A DNA stretch of 64,000 nucleotides, from assembly GCA_900472785.1 (NCBI GenBank), contig UCJH01000025.1:79170-143169 (forward strand). Reading direction: 5' to 3'. The position numbers and the translations under genes are program-made. The DNA is from Hyphomicrobiales bacterium (GTDB lineage: Bacteria > Pseudomonadota > Alphaproteobacteria > Rhizobiales > Rhizobiaceae). The notes beneath the pieces were generated by a model. It was not told where the DNA came from, did no database searches, and was given only the letters and a program-made list of their open reading frames with translations. Shown piece by piece: positions 29,593 to 38,865 of the stretch (within the stretch, counting starts at the first letter, position 1; every line of letters starts with the position of its first letter).

Positions 29593-32067
29593 TTATACTC
29601 TTTCCACGAATCCGTCGAGCACCTTCTTCTGTCCGGCCCGGTCGAAATCGATCGTCAGCTTGTTGCCTTCGATGCCGACGATATTGCCGTTTCCGAACTT
29701 GATATGGAAGACGCGGTCGCCCACCGCGAATTTGGAGGGCTCGTCGATCTTCGACTTGGCGACAAGTTCGCCGTCGATGGTGCGGGCCTTGGGGCCGCTT
29801 TCGCCGTAACCGATGCGCTCGATCGAGACGCCGGAGCGGTTGCCCCAGTTGTCGCGGGTGGCCTCTGTCCTGTTGGCCTGGGCGCGTTTCCAACCCGGAG
29901 TGGAATAGGAGTTGGTGAAGGGCTCCTGCTTGTCGAAGCGGGACTGGCCGTAGCCGCCGCGATTGTAGCCGCCGTAGGACTGTTCGGTTTCCGCGACATC
30001 GACATGGGTGACCGGCAGCTCGTCGAGGAAGCGCGACGGCAGGGTCGATTGCCAGAGGCCATGGATGCGGCGGTTGGAAACGAACCAGATATGGCAGCGG
30101 CGCTTGGCGCGGGTCAGCCCGACATAGGCGAGGCGGCGTTCTTCCTCCAGCCCGGAGCGGCCGCCCTCGTCGAGCGCGCGCTGGTGTGGAAACAGGCCTT
30201 CCTCCCAGCCGGGCAAAAAGACGGTCTCGAATTCCAGGCCCTTGGCCGAATGCAGCGTCATGATCGAGACGGCGTCGAGGTTTTCGTTGGTCTCGGCATC
30301 CATGACCAGCGCAATATGTTCGAGGAAGCCGCGCATGCTTTCGAACTGCTCCATCGAGCGGATGAGTTCCTTGAGGTTTTCAAGCCGGCCCGGTGCCTCC
30401 GCCGACTTGTCGTTCTTCCACATGTCCGTGTAGCCGGACTCTTCCAGAATGATTTCCGCAAGCTCGGTGTGCGGCGTGTTTTCCAGGAGGCCCTGCCAGC
30501 GGTGGAAATTGGTGACGACGTCGAACAGCGATTTGCGGGCCTTCGCCTTCAATTCGTCGGTCTCGATCATGTCGGCGGCGGCGGCCAGCATCGGCACGTC
30601 GCGGGCGCGCGCATAATCGTGGAGTGCGCGGATGGTGGTGTCGCCCAGCCCGCGCTTGGGCGTGTTGACGATGCGCTCGAAGGCAAGATCGTCGGCGTCC
30701 TGGCAGACGAGGCGGAAATAGGCCAGCGCATCGCGGATTTCGAGGCGCTCATAGAAGCGCGGGCCACCGATGACGCGGTAGTTGAGCCCGAGCGTCACGA
30801 AGCGGTCTTCGAATTCGCGCATCTGGAAGGAGGCGCGCACGAGGATCGCCATGTCGTTCAGATTGTGTTTCTGTCGCTGAAGCTGCTCGATTTCCTCGCC
30901 GACGGCGCGGGCTTCCTCTTCACTGTCCCAGGCGGCGTGGACCTGCACCTTCCGGTCGTCCGGATCGGAACGGTCGGTGAACAGCGTCTTGCCGAGCCGG
31001 CCTTCGTTATGGGCGATCAGATGGGCGGCAGCGCCGAGGATATGTTCGGTCGAGCGGTAGTTGCGCTCGAGCTTGATGACCTTGGCGCCGATGAAATCCT
31101 TCTCGAAGCGAAGGATGTTGTCGACCTCCGCGCCGCGCCAGCCATAGATCGACTGATCGTCGTCGCCGACGCAGCAGACGTTCTGCGGCACGCCCTTGGG
31201 GCGCTGGGCGAGCAATCTCAGCCACATATACTGCGCGGTGTTGGTGTCCTGATACTCGTCGACGAGGATATAGCGGAATTTCTGGTGGTATTCCTTGAGC
31301 ACGTCGGGATGTTCGCGGAACATTTTTATCGGATGCAGGAGGAGATCGCCGAAATCGCAGGCATTCAATGTCTTCAGGCGGGCCTGATAGGCGGCGTAGA
31401 GTTCGCGACCCTTGCCGTTGGCGAAGGCACGGGCATCACCCTCGGGGATATCAGCCGGGCCGAAACCCTTGTTCTTCCAGCCATCGATCATCTGGGCGAA
31501 CTGCTTGGCCGGCCAGCGCTTGTCGTCGATGCCTTCGGCCTGGATCAGCTGCTTGATCAGCCGCACCACGTCGTCGGTATCGAGGATGGTGAAGGCAGAG
31601 CGCAGGCCGCACAGTTCGGCATGGCGGCGCAGGAGCTTGACGCCGATCGAGTGGAACGTGCCCATCCACGGCATGCCCTCGACGGCGCCGCCGACCAGCA
31701 CGCCGACGCGTTCCTTCATCTCGCGCGCCGCCTTGTTGGTGAAGGTGACGGCGAGGATCTGGCTGGGGAAGGCTTTTGCTGAGGCGAGGATATGGGCGAT
31801 GCGGGTGGTGAGCACGCGGGTCTTGCCGGTTCCGGCGCCGGCGAGAACCAGCACGGGACCATCGATGGTCTCCACCGCGTCGCGTTGTTCCGGGTTCAGG
31901 CCCGACAGGTAATCCGGCCGGCGGCCGACGTCGCGGGCCGCCATGGCACGCGCGGCGATGCCGCCCATCGGCGCTGGCGCGGGTGTTCCCTGCTCGGGCC
32001 GTTCCGGCCTGTTGCGCGGGGCCGGCTCCTCATCGAAGAACGGAATATCGTCAAAACCATTGCTCAT
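29593..32067 (-). CDS. uvrD: UvrD/PcrA-type superfamily 1 DNA helicase
   Basis: ATP-driven 3'-5' helicase for excision and mismatch repair. Motifs: Q-motif region LNPEQRDAVETIDGP, Walker A GAGTGKTRVLT, motif II VDEYQDTN, motif III GDDDQSIYGWRGA, motif V/VI MTLHSAKGLEFETVFLPG and RRLAYVGLTRAKRR. The C-terminal 60 residues (VGDRVFHIKFGNGNIVGIEG) form the Tudor-like RNA-polymerase-binding domain seen in PcrA and UvrD. The start ATG 32067 is followed by a disordered acidic/proline N-terminus. 824 residues. Confidence 0.95.
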   Translation of the reverse strand: MSNGFDDIPFFDEEPAPRNRPERPEQGTPAPAPMGGIAARAMAARDVGRRPDYLSGLNPEQRDAVETIDGPVLVLAGAGTGKTRVLTTRIAHILASAKAFPSQILAVTFTNKAAREMKERVGVLVGGAVEGMPWMGTFHSIGVKLLRRHAELCGLRSAFTILDTDDVVRLIKQLIQAEGIDDKRWPAKQFAQMIDGWKNKGFGPADIPEGDARAFANGKGRELYAAYQARLKTLNACDFGDLLLHPIKMFREHPDVLKEYHQKFRYILVDEYQDTNTAQYMWLRLLAQRPKGVPQNVCCVGDDDQSIYGWRGAEVDNILRFEKDFIGAKVIKLERNYRSTEHILGAAAHLIAHNEGRLGKTLFTDRSDPDDRKVQVHAAWDSEEEARAVGEEIEQLQRQKHNLNDMAILVRASFQMREFEDRFVTLGLNYRVIGGPRFYERLEIRDALAYFRLVCQDADDLAFERIVNTPKRGLGDTTIRALHDYARARDVPMLAAAADMIETDELKAKARKSLFDVVTNFHRWQGLLENTPHTELAEIILEESGYTDMWKNDKSAEAPGRLENLKELIRSMEQFESMRGFLEHIALVMDAETNENLDAVSIMTLHSAKGLEFETVFLPGWEEGLFPHQRALDEGGRSGLEEERRLAYVGLTRAKRRCHIWFVSNRRIHGLWQSTLPSRFLDELPVTHVDVAETEQSYGGYNRGGYGQSRFDKQEPFTNSYSTPGWKRAQANRTEATRDNWGNRSGVSIERIGYGESGPKARTIDGELVAKSKIDEPSKFAVGDRVFHIKFGNGNIVGIEGNKLTIDFDRAGQKKVLDGFVERV

Positions 32068-32119
32068 GCGGCTCAATGTAGTGATTCGGAGCCGAAAGGC
32101 CAGAATTGGCGTTCCTCTT

Positions 32120-32557
32120 TTATTCTCTATCAACCGCTGCCGGCGCCTGGGCTGCATTATCCATGTCGAAAACCGGATCGACGGGGATCTGCAGCGCTGT
32201 TGCAAGCTGGTTGGTGCGCGAAGCCAGCGAAATTACCCGCAGCAGGTCGGCATGCTGATCGGCGGTCATGCCCTTCGCCTTTGCCGCCGCCGTATGGGAA
32301 TGGGCACAATAGCTGCAGCCATTGGTGACGGACACGGCGATATAGAGCATTTCCTTGACCAGCGGATCGAGCGCCGAGGGCTGCGCCATCACGGCCTTGA
32401 CATCGGCCCAGGTCTTTTCGAGCAGGGCGGCGTCGAAGGCGAGATAGAGCCACATATTGTTGATGAAATCCGATTTGCGGGTGGCGCGGATGTCGTCGAA
32501 GACGGCTTTGACGCGTGGGTCGGATTGCGGGTCGGGTCTTTTCGAAATCGTGCTCAT
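32120..32557 (-). CDS. carboxymuconolactone decarboxylase / AhpD-like protein
   Basis: Small helical alkylhydroperoxidase-like protein. The redox motif CSYCAHSH (Cys-x2-Cys-x3-His) sits in VTNGCSYCAHSHTAAAKAKG, as in AhpD-type members rather than true carboxymuconolactone decarboxylase. 145 residues from ATG 32557, which has a ggagg site; the upstream frame is not needed. It is divergent from the RND efflux operon. The substrate is unknown. Confidence 0.9.
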   Translation of the reverse strand: MSTISKRPDPQSDPRVKAVFDDIRATRKSDFINNMWLYLAFDAALLEKTWADVKAVMAQPSALDPLVKEMLYIAVSVTNGCSYCAHSHTAAAKAKGMTADQHADLLRVISLASRTNQLATALQIPVDPVFDMDNAAQAPAAVDRE

Positions 32558-32768
32558 GGCAATGTGCCTCCCTTTGACAACAAGGTTTACTGGTCCGGAA
32601 ACCGACCGCAACAAGAAAACGTCTTTTATTACAATTGCGTAATGATGGCATTCTAGGATTGCCGGGTCTCTTGCAAAAGGGGATAGTTGCTCCAGTTGAC
32701 GCGGTCACACGCATGACGCCTGCGTGCCCTGACGGCCGGGAAGACATAATTTTCATTTGGAGACGTGC

Positions 32769-34025
32769 ATGAAGCTCTGGAAGCAGCTGGTGATCAGTCT
32801 GGTTATCCTTGTCATCGGCGTGGTGGCCTGGATACGCTTCGTGCCGGGTGCCGCCGCCATGCTGGAAAAGGCCGGTGTCTCGGCGCCTATCATCGAGGCG
32901 ATCGCCAAGCCGCAGCCGGAGGAGCAGGCAAACGGCCAAGGGCGGCGCGGGCAAGGTCAGAACGGGCAGGAGCGAAACGGGCAGGGCCGACAGGGCGGCA
33001 ACCAGACGCCGATCGTCGTGACCCAGGCTGCAGACATGGCCGTCGTCAACGACCGGCTGAACGCCATCGGCAACGGCGACGCCATACTATCCGTCACCGT
33101 GACCCCGCTTGCCACCGGCAACCTGACAGAGGTTCTCGTCAAGTCCGGCGACCTGATCGAGAAGGGTCAGGTCGTTGCCCGTCTCGACAGCGACGACCAG
33201 AAGGTGGCGGCGGCGCAGGCGCGGCTCAACCGCGACAATGCCGCCGAAAAGGTCGAGCGCAACCGCAAGCTCGGCAATGCCGTGGCGATCGTCGCGATCC
33301 GCGATGCCGAGTTCGCGCTACAAGGCGCGGAGCTCGCGCTGCAGACGGCCGAACTCGACCTGAAGCGCCGCGACATCGTCGCGCCGTCCAAGGGCATCGT
33401 CGGCATCATCACCGTCAATCCGGGTGACTACGTCACCACATCGACGCCGATCGCCGTTGTCGACGATCGCTCGCAGATCCTCGTCGATTTCTGGGTGCCG
33501 GAGCGTTTTGCCAACAAGATTTTCGTCGGACAGACGATGTCGGCGAGCGCGATCGCGCAGCCGGGATCGCAGCTCTCCGGCGTCATCCACGCCATCGACA
33601 ACCGTATCGACCAGGCAAGCCGCACGCTCAGGGTCCGGGCGCGGATCGACAATCCCGACGATACGTTGCGCGCCGGCATGTCCTTTTCGGTGTCGCTGAC
33701 GTTCGACGGCGACCAGTATCCAACCGTCAATCCGCTGTCGATCCAGTGGAGCGCCGACGGCTCCTATGTCTGGCGCGTGGCAAACGACAAGACGGAGAAG
33801 GTGCCGGTCAAGATCATCCAGCGCAATGCCGACAAGGTGCTGGTCGATGCAAAACTTGCCAAGGGCGACGTGGTCGTCATGGAAGGCGTGCAGCGGCTGC
33901 GCGAGGGCGGCACTGTGGAGATCGCCGGCGGGCCGGCAGCGGCTTCGTCTTCGGACGGCAAGCCGGCGGACAGGAAGCGCGAGGACAAGCAACAGAAGGT
34001 CTCGGAAGCGGAGGCTGGCCAGTGA
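32769..34025 (+). CDS. RND efflux periplasmic adaptor (membrane fusion protein)
   Basis: Bridges an RND pump to an outer-membrane channel. N-terminal anchor (LVISLVILVIGVVAWIRF), a Gln/Gly/Asn-rich low-complexity stretch of about 25 residues, then the lipoyl halves (TEVLVKSGDLIEKGQVVARL and VAPSKGIVGIITVNPGDYV), an alpha hairpin between them (AAQARLNRDNAAEKVERNRK) and a beta-barrel domain. ATG 32769 has a ggag site. Its stop overlaps the pump gene by four bases (GTGA). No outer-membrane factor gene is nearby. Confidence 0.94.
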   Translation: MKLWKQLVISLVILVIGVVAWIRFVPGAAAMLEKAGVSAPIIEAIAKPQPEEQANGQGRRGQGQNGQERNGQGRQGGNQTPIVVTQAADMAVVNDRLNAIGNGDAILSVTVTPLATGNLTEVLVKSGDLIEKGQVVARLDSDDQKVAAAQARLNRDNAAEKVERNRKLGNAVAIVAIRDAEFALQGAELALQTAELDLKRRDIVAPSKGIVGIITVNPGDYVTTSTPIAVVDDRSQILVDFWVPERFANKIFVGQTMSASAIAQPGSQLSGVIHAIDNRIDQASRTLRVRARIDNPDDTLRAGMSFSVSLTFDGDQYPTVNPLSIQWSADGSYVWRVANDKTEKVPVKIIQRNADKVLVDAKLAKGDVVVMEGVQRLREGGTVEIAGGPAAASSSDGKPADRKREDKQQKVSEAEAGQ

Positions 34026-37000
34026 GCGGGGACGACAGGAAAAATACCAGCGGAAAGGCCGGCTTCACGGCGCTCTTCGTCCGCCGCCCGATTTTCGCCC
34101 TTGTCGTCAACACGTTGATCGTCGTTGCGGGACTGGCTGCGCTCAACGGCATCGAAATCCGAGAATTGCCGCAGGTCGACCAGCCGGTGGTTTCGGTCAA
34201 CACCCAGTTCGACGGCGCATCGCCCGAGACCGTGGACCGGGAGCTGACCTCGGTCATCGAGGGCGCGGTATCGCGCGTGCAGGGCATCAAGGACATTTCC
34301 TCGACCTCGCAATTTGCCCAGAGCCGGGTGACGCTGCAGTTTTCCGACACGACCGATATCGGCCAGGCGGCCAACGACATTCGCGACGCGCTGGGACGGA
34401 TCACCAACCAGCTGCCGGAGGATGCCGACGAGCCGCGCATCGTCAAGGCCGACGCGGACAGCCAGCCGATCATGCGGCTGGCGCTGACCTCCGACACGCA
34501 GTCGATGGAAGACCTGACGCTTCTGGCCGAAAACGAGATCACCGACCGTCTGGCGGCCGTCGAGGGCGTTGCCGACGTGCAGATCAACGGCGACCAGGAG
34601 AAGATTTTCCGCATCGACGTCGACCAGTCCAAGCTGGCCGGGCGCGGCGTCACCGTCGCCAACCTGCGCACGGCGCTGGCGACGGCCTCGATGGATGTTC
34701 CCGCGGGATCGCTGACCAGCGTCGACCAGGATATCTCCGTGCGCGCCACCGCCGACCTGCAGACGCCGGACCAGTTCGAGAACCTGATCATCGGCCCGAA
34801 TGTGCGCCTGCGCGACGTCGCGACCGTGACGCTCGGCCCGGATGTCGGCACCTCGTCGCTGCGCTCGAACGGCAAGCAGGGGATCGGGCTCGGCATCATC
34901 CGGCAGGCGCAGTCCAATACGCTCGATATCTCGCAAGGGGTGAGGTCGGCCGTCGGAACGATCGCCTCGATCCTGCCCGAGGGTACCCATCTGGAGGTCA
35001 CCAGCGACGACGCCGTGTTCATCGAGGGCGCTATTCACGAGGTGGAGATCGCGCTCGCGGTCGCCGTCGTCATCGTCACCATCGTCATCTACATGTTCCT
35101 GCTCGATTGGCGGGCGACGCTCATTCCGACCATCACCATGCCGATCGCGCTGATCGGCACCTGCGCCGCCATCTACCTCGCCGGGTTCTCGATCAACATC
35201 CTGACGCTGCTCGCCATCGTCCTGGCGACCGGGCTCGTGGTGGACGACGCGATCGTCGTCCTGGAAAACATCGTCCGGCGGCGCGGCGAGGGTATGGGGC
35301 CGCGTGCCGCCGCCGTGCATGGCACGCTGGAGGTCTTCTTCGCCGTTATCGCCACAACCGCGACGCTGGCGGCGGTGTTCATTCCGTTGTCCTTTCTGCC
35401 CGGTCAGACGGGTGGGCTCTTCCGCGAGTTCGGCTTCGTGCTCGCCTTCGCGATCCTTTTGTCCTCCTTCATCTCTCTGACGCTCTGCCCGATGCTGGCC
35501 TCGCGCATGCTCGCCGCCGAGGGGCATGAGAAGGCGCACACGGGCCTGCTTGCCCGCTTCGGCGGGGCAGCTGCGGGCTTCTACAGGGTGTCGCTGCGCG
35601 CCTGCCTCAATGCACCGTTGATCGTCTTCATTATCGCGGCAGCGTTTACGGCTGCGGGTGCCGGCGCCTTCACGCTTTTGAAATCGGAGCTGACGCCGAC
35701 GGAGGATCGCGCGCGCGTCATGCTGCGCGTGCAGGCGCCGCAGGGCGTTTCGCTCGAATATACCCAGGCGCAGATGCGGCGCGTCGAGGACGGTCTGCAG
35801 CTGCTGGTCAAGGCCGGCGAGATCGCCAACGTCTTTTCGATCTCGGGACAGGGCGGTTCCGTCAACAGCGGCTTCATGGTGCTGACACTGGCGCCTTGGG
35901 GCGATCGCGCGCGCACCCAGCAGCAGATTTCGGCCGATATCGCCCGGATGACCGCGAAAATCCCGTCGATCCGCGCGTTCCCGATGCAGCCCAACAGTCT
36001 TGGCATCCGCGGCGCCGGCAACGGCCTGCAGGTAGCGCTGATCGGCAACGACTATACCAAGCTGGGTGCGGCGGCGGCAACGCTGGTGCGGCAGATGGAA
36101 GACAGCGGCCGCTTCGAAAACGTGCGTCTCAACTATGAGGCCAACCAGGCGCAGCTTTCCGTGACTATCGACCGCGAGCGCGCCTCCGATCTCGGCATCG
36201 ACATCACCGGGCTGTCGTCGGCGCTGCAGGCCATGCTCGATGGCAACAGTGTGCTCGACGTCTATGTCGAGGGGGAATCCTATCCGGTCAAGCTCTTGTC
36301 CACCACCAACCCGATCAACGACCCGACCGACCTGCAGAACATCTTTTTGAAGACCGGCGACGGCCGGATCGTGCCAATGTCGACGATCGCCAGCGTTGAG
36401 GAAAAAGCCGTGGCACCGCAGCTGTCGCGCGAAGAGCAGCTGCGCTCGGTCTCGCTGTCCGCCGGCCTCAAGGACGGGCTGGCACTCGGCGATGCGCTGC
36501 GCATGGTCGAGACGATGGCACAACCCTTGTTGCCGCCCGGATCGCGCGTGCTGCCGCTTGCCGAAGCCGCGAGCCTGGACGAAAACGCCAATGGGTTGTT
36601 TATCACCTTCGGCTTTGCCATCGTCATCATCTTCCTGGTGCTGGCCGCCCAGTTCGAAAGCTTCGTCAGCGGCCTGATCATCATGTCGACGGTGCCGCTC
36701 GGGCTTGCCTGTGCCGTCTTCGCGATGCTCGCCACCGGCAATTCGCTGAACATCTACAGCCAGATCGGACTTGTGCTTCTCGTCGGCATCATGGCGAAAA
36801 ACGGCATCCTGATCGTCGAGTTCGCCAACCAGCTGCGCGACCGCGGGCAGGACCTGCGATCGGCGATCGAAAATGCCGCCAATATTCGCCTGCGCCCGGT
36901 GATGATGACGATGATCGCCACGATCGTCGGCGCCGTGCCGCTGGTGCTGGCGAGCGGCGCCGGCGCCGAAGCCCGCATCGCGCTCGGCTGGGTGCTGGTG

Positions 37001-37150
37001 GGCGGCCTCGGGCTGGCAACGGTGGTGACGCTCTATCTGACCCCCGTCGCCTACCTCGTCATCGGCCGCTTCACAAAGCCGCACGCCGACGAGGAACGGC
37101 GCCTGCAACAGGAGCTGGACGCGGCGGAGGCGCTGCAGCCGGCGGAGTGA
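34022..37150 (+). CDS. RND efflux transporter, inner-membrane pump (HAE1/AcrB type)
   Basis: Proton-driven multidrug exporter of 1042 residues with twelve expected membrane spans in two halves. TM1 is FALVVNTLIVVAGLAALNG; the porter domain begins NTQFDGASPETVDRELTS. TM4 carries the essential paired aspartates in GLVVDDAIVVLENIVRRR; the second half has GIMAKNGILIVEFANQLRD. The start is GTG 34022, seven bases after a ggagg and overlapping the adaptor stop. No adjacent regulator gene was found. A weak stem-loop (cggcaa / ttgccg) lies at 37159. Confidence 0.96.
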   Translation: MSGDDRKNTSGKAGFTALFVRRPIFALVVNTLIVVAGLAALNGIEIRELPQVDQPVVSVNTQFDGASPETVDRELTSVIEGAVSRVQGIKDISSTSQFAQSRVTLQFSDTTDIGQAANDIRDALGRITNQLPEDADEPRIVKADADSQPIMRLALTSDTQSMEDLTLLAENEITDRLAAVEGVADVQINGDQEKIFRIDVDQSKLAGRGVTVANLRTALATASMDVPAGSLTSVDQDISVRATADLQTPDQFENLIIGPNVRLRDVATVTLGPDVGTSSLRSNGKQGIGLGIIRQAQSNTLDISQGVRSAVGTIASILPEGTHLEVTSDDAVFIEGAIHEVEIALAVAVVIVTIVIYMFLLDWRATLIPTITMPIALIGTCAAIYLAGFSINILTLLAIVLATGLVVDDAIVVLENIVRRRGEGMGPRAAAVHGTLEVFFAVIATTATLAAVFIPLSFLPGQTGGLFREFGFVLAFAILLSSFISLTLCPMLASRMLAAEGHEKAHTGLLARFGGAAAGFYRVSLRACLNAPLIVFIIAAAFTAAGAGAFTLLKSELTPTEDRARVMLRVQAPQGVSLEYTQAQMRRVEDGLQLLVKAGEIANVFSISGQGGSVNSGFMVLTLAPWGDRARTQQQISADIARMTAKIPSIRAFPMQPNSLGIRGAGNGLQVALIGNDYTKLGAAAATLVRQMEDSGRFENVRLNYEANQAQLSVTIDRERASDLGIDITGLSSALQAMLDGNSVLDVYVEGESYPVKLLSTTNPINDPTDLQNIFLKTGDGRIVPMSTIASVEEKAVAPQLSREEQLRSVSLSAGLKDGLALGDALRMVETMAQPLLPPGSRVLPLAEAASLDENANGLFITFGFAIVIIFLVLAAQFESFVSGLIIMSTVPLGLACAVFAMLATGNSLNIYSQIGLVLLVGIMAKNGILIVEFANQLRDRGQDLRSAIENAANIRLRPVMMTMIATIVGAVPLVLASGAGAEARIALGWVLVGGLGLATVVTLYLTPVAYLVIGRFTKPHADEERRLQQELDAAEALQPAE

Positions 37151-37158
37151 TGTCCGAA

Positions 37159-37179
37159 CGGCAAATCGATTGCCGCTTT
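37159..37179 (+). terminator. weak stem-loop after the RND pump gene
   Basis: Six-base stem cggcaa / ttgccg with loop atcga, followed by cttt. Weak candidate. Confidence 0.35.
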
Positions 37180-37363
37180 CGATGACCGATTTCCTTTGCC
37201 TGTGACCCGCCAGTCTCACTTGCGTACCAATCCTGTCGCATAGAGCGAACCTTGATTATGAGGTTCTGGACAAATCGATTTCGATTTGCACAGTAGCGCC
37301 TTGAAATCAAAGAGGTTCCAAGTGTCGCGCCGGATGGTGTGGCCGGCCTCTGGAGGAGAAGCG

Positions 37364-38773
37364 ATGGCACTGAAGGCGATCCGGATGGGAGACCGCAACG
37401 AGGCGGGTATTGCTGCTGTCTTGCGGCTGCTTGGCGCGCGCTTCGGTCCGCGCTTCCAGACCAGCGAAGCCATACGCGCCCAGCACGCCCACACGACCAC
37501 CTATATTCCGGCTCAGTTGCCCGATGGTGTGGTCTTTCCGGACGATGCCGGAGAAGTTCGCGAGATCGTGACGATCGCCAGCGACCATCGCGTTCCGCTG
37601 ATCGCCTTTGGGACTGGCTCCTCGCTCGAAGGCCATATCAATGCACCGTTCGGTGGCATCAGCGTCGATATGAGCCGGATGGACAGGGTTCTGTCCGTCA
37701 ATGCCGGCGATCTCGACTGCACGGTCGAGCCCGGCGTGACGCGCGAGGCGCTGAACACCTATCTGCGCGACACCGGCCTGTTTTTCCCGATCGATCCGGG
37801 TGCCAACGCCTCGCTCGGCGGCATGGCCTCGACGCGGGCATCCGGGACGAACGCGGTGCGCTACGGCACGATGAAGGACAATGTGCTGGCTCTGACTGCG
37901 GTAACGGCGGGTGGCAGGCAGGTGCGGACGGCGCACCGCGCGAAAAAATCTTCGGCCGGATACGACCTGACGCGGCTGTTCGTCGGCGCCGAAGGCACGC
38001 TCGGCATCATCACCTCGATCACGCTTCGCCTGCAGGGAATTCCGGAGACGATCGCCGGTGGCGTCTGCCCCTTTCCCAGCATCGGCGATGCCTGCAACGC
38101 CGTGATGCTGACCATCCAGTCCGGCATTCCCGTGGCGCGGATCGAATTGCTGGACGCCCTGCAGATGAAGGCGAGCAACGGCTATTCCGGTTTGAGTTTT
38201 GCTGAAGTGCCGACGCTGTTTCTGGAGTTCCACGGCAGCCCCGAAAGTGTCGCGCTGCAATCGAAGCAGTTTGCCGAGATCGCGGCGGAGTTTGGCGGAA
38301 CGGACTTCTTATGGACTGCCAACGCCGAAGAGCGGGCGAAGCTCTGGAAGGCGCGCCACAACGCCTATTGGGCGCAGAAGAGTCTCGCGCCGGGACTTGC
38401 CATCCTGTCGACGGATGTCTGCGTGCCGATCTCGCGGCTCGCCGATTGCGTCGAGGCGACACAGGACGATATTCTCGCCCATGGCCTGATTGCCCCGATC
38501 GTCGGCCATGCGGGCGATGGCAATTTCCATGTCGGGCTGTTGTTCGACGACAAGGATGCCGCCGACGTCGCCAAGGCAGAGGCGTTCGTTGCGCGTCTCA
38601 ACGACCGTGCCTTGTCGATGGACGGCACCTGCACCGGAGAACATGGCATCGGCCAAGGCAAGATGCCATTCCTCGAAGCGGAGCTCGGTGATGCGCTCGA
38701 CCTGATGCGGCAGGTGAAGCGCGCGATCGATCCGGACAATATCTTCAACCCGGGCAAGATCTTTTCGCTTTGA
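37364..38773 (+). CDS. FAD-linked oxidase, GlcD / D-lactate dehydrogenase type
   Basis: Flavoprotein of the FAD_binding_4 / FAD-oxidase_C family that oxidises D-2-hydroxyacids such as D-lactate or glycolate. FAD-binding motifs: AFGTGSSLEGHINA, GATREA-like segment (VEPGVTREALNTYL), DPGANASLGGMASTRASGTN and GAEGTLGIITSITLRL. The C-terminal substrate domain has GHAGDGNFHVGLLF and GTCTGEHGIGQGKMPFLEAE. No Fe-S cysteines are seen. ATG 37364 follows a ggagga site. 469 residues; the exact substrate is not determined. Confidence 0.94.
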   Translation: MALKAIRMGDRNEAGIAAVLRLLGARFGPRFQTSEAIRAQHAHTTTYIPAQLPDGVVFPDDAGEVREIVTIASDHRVPLIAFGTGSSLEGHINAPFGGISVDMSRMDRVLSVNAGDLDCTVEPGVTREALNTYLRDTGLFFPIDPGANASLGGMASTRASGTNAVRYGTMKDNVLALTAVTAGGRQVRTAHRAKKSSAGYDLTRLFVGAEGTLGIITSITLRLQGIPETIAGGVCPFPSIGDACNAVMLTIQSGIPVARIELLDALQMKASNGYSGLSFAEVPTLFLEFHGSPESVALQSKQFAEIAAEFGGTDFLWTANAEERAKLWKARHNAYWAQKSLAPGLAILSTDVCVPISRLADCVEATQDDILAHGLIAPIVGHAGDGNFHVGLLFDDKDAADVAKAEAFVARLNDRALSMDGTCTGEHGIGQGKMPFLEAELGDALDLMRQVKRAIDPDNIFNPGKIFSL

Positions 38774-38865
38774 AACCATGATATGGGGTGGCATGCGTCG
38801 TGAATAACGCTAGGTTCCGGAATATCGGAAATGGCTTCATAAAAGAGAGATAGGGCTTCTCACAG

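Noticed and set aside
33764-37219. 1151-residue minus-strand frame
   Set aside because: Antisense of the RND operon, without domains; a typical long GC-rich shadow ORF.
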